NCBI RefSeq assembly: GCF_010093535.1
Contig: NW_022985164.1
Span: 1,093,485-1,157,484 of the forward strand
DNA length: 64,000 nt
Direction of reading: 5' to 3'
Source of the DNA: Lindgomyces ingoldianus
Lineage: Eukaryota > Ascomycota > Dothideomycetes > Pleosporales > Lindgomycetaceae
Shown here one piece after another: positions 59,955 to 64,000 of this stretch (its first letter is position 1; each line of letters opens with the position of its first letter). The notes beneath the pieces were generated by a model. The model was not told the DNA's origin, searched no databases, and was given only the letters and a program-made list of their open reading frames with translations. The translations under genes were made by a program, and so were the position numbers.

Positions 59955-61190
59955 ATGATCACTCTTTTACTAGCTGTGGTTGCTTGGCTATTGGTTGCGG
60001 GATGCACCGTCATTGCTGCTCCCGTCGCGGTGGAGAAGAGAGGTACACCAAATCACTTCTACCATCGATCCAGGTTAACTGACTTTTTGTCTTGCAGCTG
60101 TGAGCTCAGATCTCCTCGCTACGTTCCAGTTAATGGAGCAGTACAGTGCCGCTGCATACTGTCCAAGTAACAACAATTCTCCTGGAGACAAGGTCACTTG
60201 CTCGTCTGGGAACTGTCCACTCGTTCAATCTGCAAAGACGAAAACTGTCACCGAATTCGAGAAGTGAGTTGACGAAGTTCTTGTACACCAAGATGTCGGT
60301 TTATTAGATACTGTACAGTGTTCTCTTGTTTTGAGCCCATATTTTCTGTAAGCGTTGTCTATACACATTTATTTCTTTGCCTTGTTTCGCATGCCACCGT
60401 CTCCCCTTTGTTAATTTCATACTATTCATTACTATTCACGCCGTTTAACAAAGTGGTGCGTCACTCTCGTCAATACCTTGGCCTAACCTCCCACAGCTCC
60501 CTCAGAACAGATGTCACCGGCTTCGTCGCCGTAGACAGCACCAACAGCCTCGTCATCGTGTCCTTCCGAGGCTCAGCCTCGATCCAAAACTGGATCGCCA
60601 ACTTCGACATTGCAGCCGTGAATACCGACCTCTGCACCGGCTGCACCGCACACAGTGGGTTCTGGAACTCGTGGCTCGAAGCTCGAGACGGAGTACTCGC
60701 CGCCGTCAAGTCCGCATCGCAAGCTAATCCTAAGTATAAAATTGTCGCCACGGGCCACTCCCTTGGCGGCGCCATCGCGTCTCTTGCTGCAGCACAACTG
60801 CGTAACTCTGGATATACGGTGGCACTGTATACCTTCGGATCCCCCAGAATCGCAAGCCCTAAGCTGAGCGACTATATCACGAACCAACCGGGTGGAAACT
60901 ACCGCATCACCCATTGGAACGATCCTGTTCCGCGCCTTCCTCCAATTTCGTTTAACTTTGTGCACATCAGTCCCGAGTATTATATCAACAAAGCGAATTT
61001 GCAGACTGTCGCGGCTACTGATATCAAGACATATACGGGAAATGTTAACTATAATGGGAATACGGCGTGGATTCTGACGGATATTGGTGCGCATCTGTGG
61101 TATTTAAATAGTATTGCGAAGTGCTCAGTCGATGGGTTGCTTAATGGGAGAGAGACTGGGGGAGATGTGGAGGTCGTTGCCAAGTTTTGA
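59955..61190 (+). CDS. Secreted class 3 lipase (Rhizomucor/Thermomyces lipase type)
   Basis: Spliced model: 59955-60042, 60098-60263, 60497-61190 (315 aa). A signal peptide (ITLLLAVVAWLLVAG) and a pro-like AVEKR site precede the mature part, which starts near AVSSDLLATFQLMEQYSAAAYC. The lipase fold is shown by VTGFVAVDSTNSLVIVSFRGS, the oxyanion region IQNWIANFD and a Cys pair in DLCTGCTAHSGF. The nucleophile elbow GHSLGG carries Ser173. Asp227 lies in HWNDPVPRLPP and His284 in AHLWY, completing the triad. It should hydrolyse triacylglycerol or feruloyl/acyl esters outside the cell. Its second intron (233 bp) is four times longer than the other introns here. The splice is nevertheless in frame and joins family text directly (EFEN-SLRTDVTGF). 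Confidence 0.93.
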
Positions 61191-61486
61191 TCCATGAGAA
61201 TAGTCGTCTGTTCTGAGGATTTATTAGCGTGATATTATCATGGCAATTATTCCTAAAGCTAAATATGCTATGTGTAACTCTATGTGGTTATCCAAAATCT
61301 TTACCAATGTATGTAAACCAAGTGATAGTTTATCAATCACTCCCTCTCATTTCCTTTCTTCACGGTTTCTATCCGATCTGTCTTCTCTACCAAACGATGG
61401 GTCCGCGGCGGACCACGGCACTATGCAAGCCTTTGCTCTAAGCTCTTTGTTCTTTCGCACTAAAGTCTCGAAACCCAGCCTTCTTT
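61191..61486. other. Convergent 3' regions of lipase and zinc-finger-like copy B
   Basis: 296 bp between convergent stops, no coding signal. Confidence 0.55.
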
Positions 61487-62780
61487 TCATCCAACCTCCA
61501 CAATATTCACCTCTTTCTCAAACTCCCCACACAAATGGTCCTGCCACACGTGATCCACCAGCGCAGCTACGCTATCACACACAGTGTCGTTCTCCCTATG
61601 CACACTGCAAAGAACACAAGCATACGGCCCCCCATCTCTATGGGATTTAACAACGAACCGATTCTCGAGCAAAAACACCCTCTCCCTCCCAATCTTACTC
61701 CTCTCGTCTTCCTTGACGATTTCCCAGGCTTTGCCGGGACGAGTGGGGATTCGGAATTTGCAGTAGGGACACCGTCCATCGCCGCCTTCTTTGTATGCGT
61801 CTGCCAAGGGCTGGTCGGCGTGTTTCTGGAGGTCAACTGCATACATGCAGAATAAGCCGCGGGGGACTTCGCGCTCGGTGATAGCAGTGGGACCGGTGCG
61901 GGTGGTGGTGTTGGAATCCATGCTGCGGTCTCTTGCACGTGGCTTTGTGCGGATCACGATCTCGTTTGTAACGCCTTCTAATGGTGGGGCAGGGAGACCC
62001 TCGGGGACTCCGACGCCCGTGAGCATGCGTTGGTATTGGAGAGCAAGAGCTTCGATGGAGCCTGAGCGTGCGGCGCGGGTTGTGTTGAGGAGTGTGGCGA
62101 GGTGGTGGGAGACGGGGTTAGTTCGGGGGCCGTAGATGAGGGCGCATTCTTGGAAGATGGTGATGATGGTTTGTTGCATTGCGATTATTTGCGCTTGGAG
62201 TTGATTTTGGGTAATTACTGTTTGAAGAGCTTGTTAGAATGCATAAACTCGAAAGTGACCTTGGGGATCGAGAATCAAGACGTACGATCTCCCACAGCAA
62301 ACTTTTGTCCAAGATGTCGGTATCCGCGTTCATACTCCTGGCGCACAAGTGCCCCAGATGTACACATCGATTCTTCGTCGCTGTCGCTGTAGTCTGCGCT
62401 CCGCCGACTTCCCCTACTTCTGCTCCTCCTGCTTCGGCCGCCATGTCGGTCAGGACGTTCGTCGGAATCGTCGGAGTCACTTCGTCTTCGGGGTGACATG
62501 CCGTGGCGCTCTTTCAACACTTCTACATCTTCCTCGATCCTTTTCTCTTTCCTTTTGAGCTTTTTGTATAGATCGCTAGCGGAACCAAACGAGTCCATCA
62601 AAGTATGGACAAGCGAAACGACAACAACGAGGTTCTGAAGGATGCCCTTCGCCTGCGGAAGCTTTTGTGAGAACGAGTCCACCATGATGTAGTAAAAGAA
62701 GAATCGAACAGAGATGAGATGGCAGCGAGTGGAAAGAAGAGTGCAGGTCTTACAGAGTCAAAAGTAGCAAGTTCCTTCAT
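61487..62780 (-). CDS. Conserved fungal protein with C-terminal CxxC..CxxC..HxxxxH zinc-finger-like domain (copy B)
   Basis: Spliced minus-strand model: 62780-62754, 62652-62286, 62217-61487 (374 aa), introns 101 and 68 bp. It is a paralogue of the gene at 5639-7058, with the same phase-1 intron after GD and matching text. Examples are LITQNQLQAQII, ALIYGPRTNPVSHHLATLL, MYAVDLQKHADQPL, CPYC, PGKAWEIVKEDE, FVVKSHRD, CVLC and VC..VAALVDHVWQDH. The N-terminal half has a hydrophobic LVVVVSLVHTLMDSF stretch. An Arg/Ser/Asp-rich linker (SRRSRSRGSRRS) follows, longer than in copy A. It ends soon after the finger, without copy A's basic tail. An ATG at 62685, reading MVDSFSQ through intron 1, is an alternative start. 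Likely zinc-binding; function unknown. Confidence 0.78.
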
Positions 62781-64000
62781 TTTGCAATAGTACGATCATG
62801 GCAAGGTGGGCAGTGGTTGTAGATTTTGCCATTCAACTAAGTCAGTGTTACAAGAGAGCATATATTCTTCGGTCACGAAGGAATGTAGGTTAATTGAGCG
62901 ACACCGGTGGAGTGACCAGGCAGCCGTTGACACATATGCGGTGCATCAAGCCGCTGCTCCATGCTTCTGTTCAGCTGCATATTACAGTCAAAGGCATCAT
63001 TCTATTGGGCGCGCATCACGAGCTCCGGTCGGAACGAAGATGGGCGAAGAAAGGGCAGAGACAGTGGGAGCCGACAGGGCCAGATGACGTTCGCGGCGGT
63101 GAGCATGTCTGAGTCTCCCCATATGGAATTCGGCTGGAGCGGTGACTTTTTACTGGAGAGAATTCGTATTCCAGCCACGCAACTGTTGTGCATGAATACG
63201 CAGCTGCGTCAAGCTCCAAGAGTGGCTCAGTCGGAATCGAATGTTGTCGCCTAAATATTGACAACTCAGCCTTGGAAGATGCTTTCTGAGGTGGTCAACA
63301 ATCTCTCTGCGTGATTTTTGGAGGAATACCGAGTATTTCTAGCTTACTTCGTCAATCTGTCAGACAAGTCTTGAAATCACGCCACGTGCATGTCCCGCAT
63401 GGGATGCCACAGCATGCGCCACCGAAGCACGCCGTCACGTTACCCTCTTTCTCACCAAGATCATTGCTGATTCTTTCGCAAGGTTCAGGGATTGATTTTG
63501 GAGATCTAGATGGGAGAACGAACAAGTGGCCAAACTTTATTCTACGATTTCGGTTCTGTGATCGGATAGGCTTTCTGACGACTTGTCGTTGTGACGAGGT
63601 CGCTGTAGATATCACTGAGCAACGATGGGCACAGCAGCGCAGAGCTTCCTCGACTGTCTGGGCTGGTCTAGACCAGGTTTGAGTCGAGAGCGGTAGGCGA
63701 CGATAGACAGCGGGAGCTGGAGAACAGTAAGTGGTGGAGTGGCTTCAGTGCGATTCAAAAGACCAGCTCACACTATGGCATGTTAGGCTGGATGAAAACC
63801 AAAATGAGATGAAGAAAGACGCGGAGGAAACAAGAGGAGGCACAGAGACTGTTACTTTAGCGGAGTCGCTCCTCTCAAAAATGAGAAGGAGAAGAGGAGA
63901 AGACGACTACCTGTCCTCTGCTTCACGATAGATGCAATTTTGGGGACGATACAATACACCAGCGAAGAGGTGGCGTTCGAACCTGCTGCGAGGCCGAGGG
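62781..64000. other. Window end, no supported gene
   Basis: Upstream region of copy B and unknown beyond. ORFs on both strands (plus 63311-63682, minus 63352-63615, minus 63016-63264) overlap one another, lack motifs and do not splice together convincingly. A gene beginning beyond 64000 could have its 3' part here. Confidence 0.4.

Overview
The window is nuclear DNA of a filamentous ascomycete (Pezizomycotina). Most genes carry short introns of about 46-70 bp with GT..AG ends and CTAAC/CTAAT-type branch sites. The single-copy set (REV3, SLU7, SLA2, SEC61 gamma, a CPSF6-like RRM protein, a DCAF11-like WD40 protein) is typical of such fungi. A large AT-rich block carries the mark of repeat-induced point mutation (RIP): C-to-T and G-to-A changes on both strands, with TAG and TAA stops and very few TGA. 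A CBM1-bearing cellulase and a secreted lipase suggest a saprotroph or plant-associated fungus. The class (perhaps Leotiomycetes) cannot be settled from the sequence alone.

Layout. 1-10.0 kb: 3' end of a secreted Cys-rich tandem-repeat protein, an MFS transporter, a two-intron zinc-finger-like protein (copy A of a dispersed pair), an intronless class III aminotransferase and a small spliced gene broken by one in-frame TAG. 10.0-16.2 kb: a gene-poor stretch with a frameshifted ankyrin gene and a decayed membrane-protein gene. 16.2-36.8 kb: the conserved core, namely REV3 (-) and SLU7 (+) sharing a 342-bp promoter interval, SLA2 (+, nine exons), a GH5 cellulase (-), a CPSF6-like factor (-), SEC61 gamma (+) and a WD40 protein (-).

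37.1-53.9 kb: an AT-rich RIP block. Inside it lies a structurally complete LTR retrotransposon at 41431-49103, with two 592-bp LTRs, a 5-bp TTAGT target duplication and a Ty3/gypsy chromovirus domain order. Its gag-pol frame is held without net shift for at least 4.6 kb although it is full of stop codons. The outermost parts of the two LTRs escaped mutation in a reciprocal pattern.

53.9-64 kb: a decayed HET-domain gene, an unrecognised one-helix membrane/coiled-coil protein, a selenoprotein-W-like Rdx protein with Cys in place of Sec, a secreted class 3 lipase, and copy B of the zinc-finger-like pair on the minus strand.

The housekeeping genes serve lesion bypass (REV3), second-step splicing (SLU7), endocytic actin coupling (SLA2), 3'-end processing (CPSF6-like), protein translocation (SEC61 gamma) and probably CRL4-type ubiquitination (WD40). 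The accessory genes are secreted or polymorphism-prone and lie near the degraded zones. Exon boundaries were inferred by eye from splice signals, frame and family resemblance. Each reported spliced model was checked to keep an integral reading frame.
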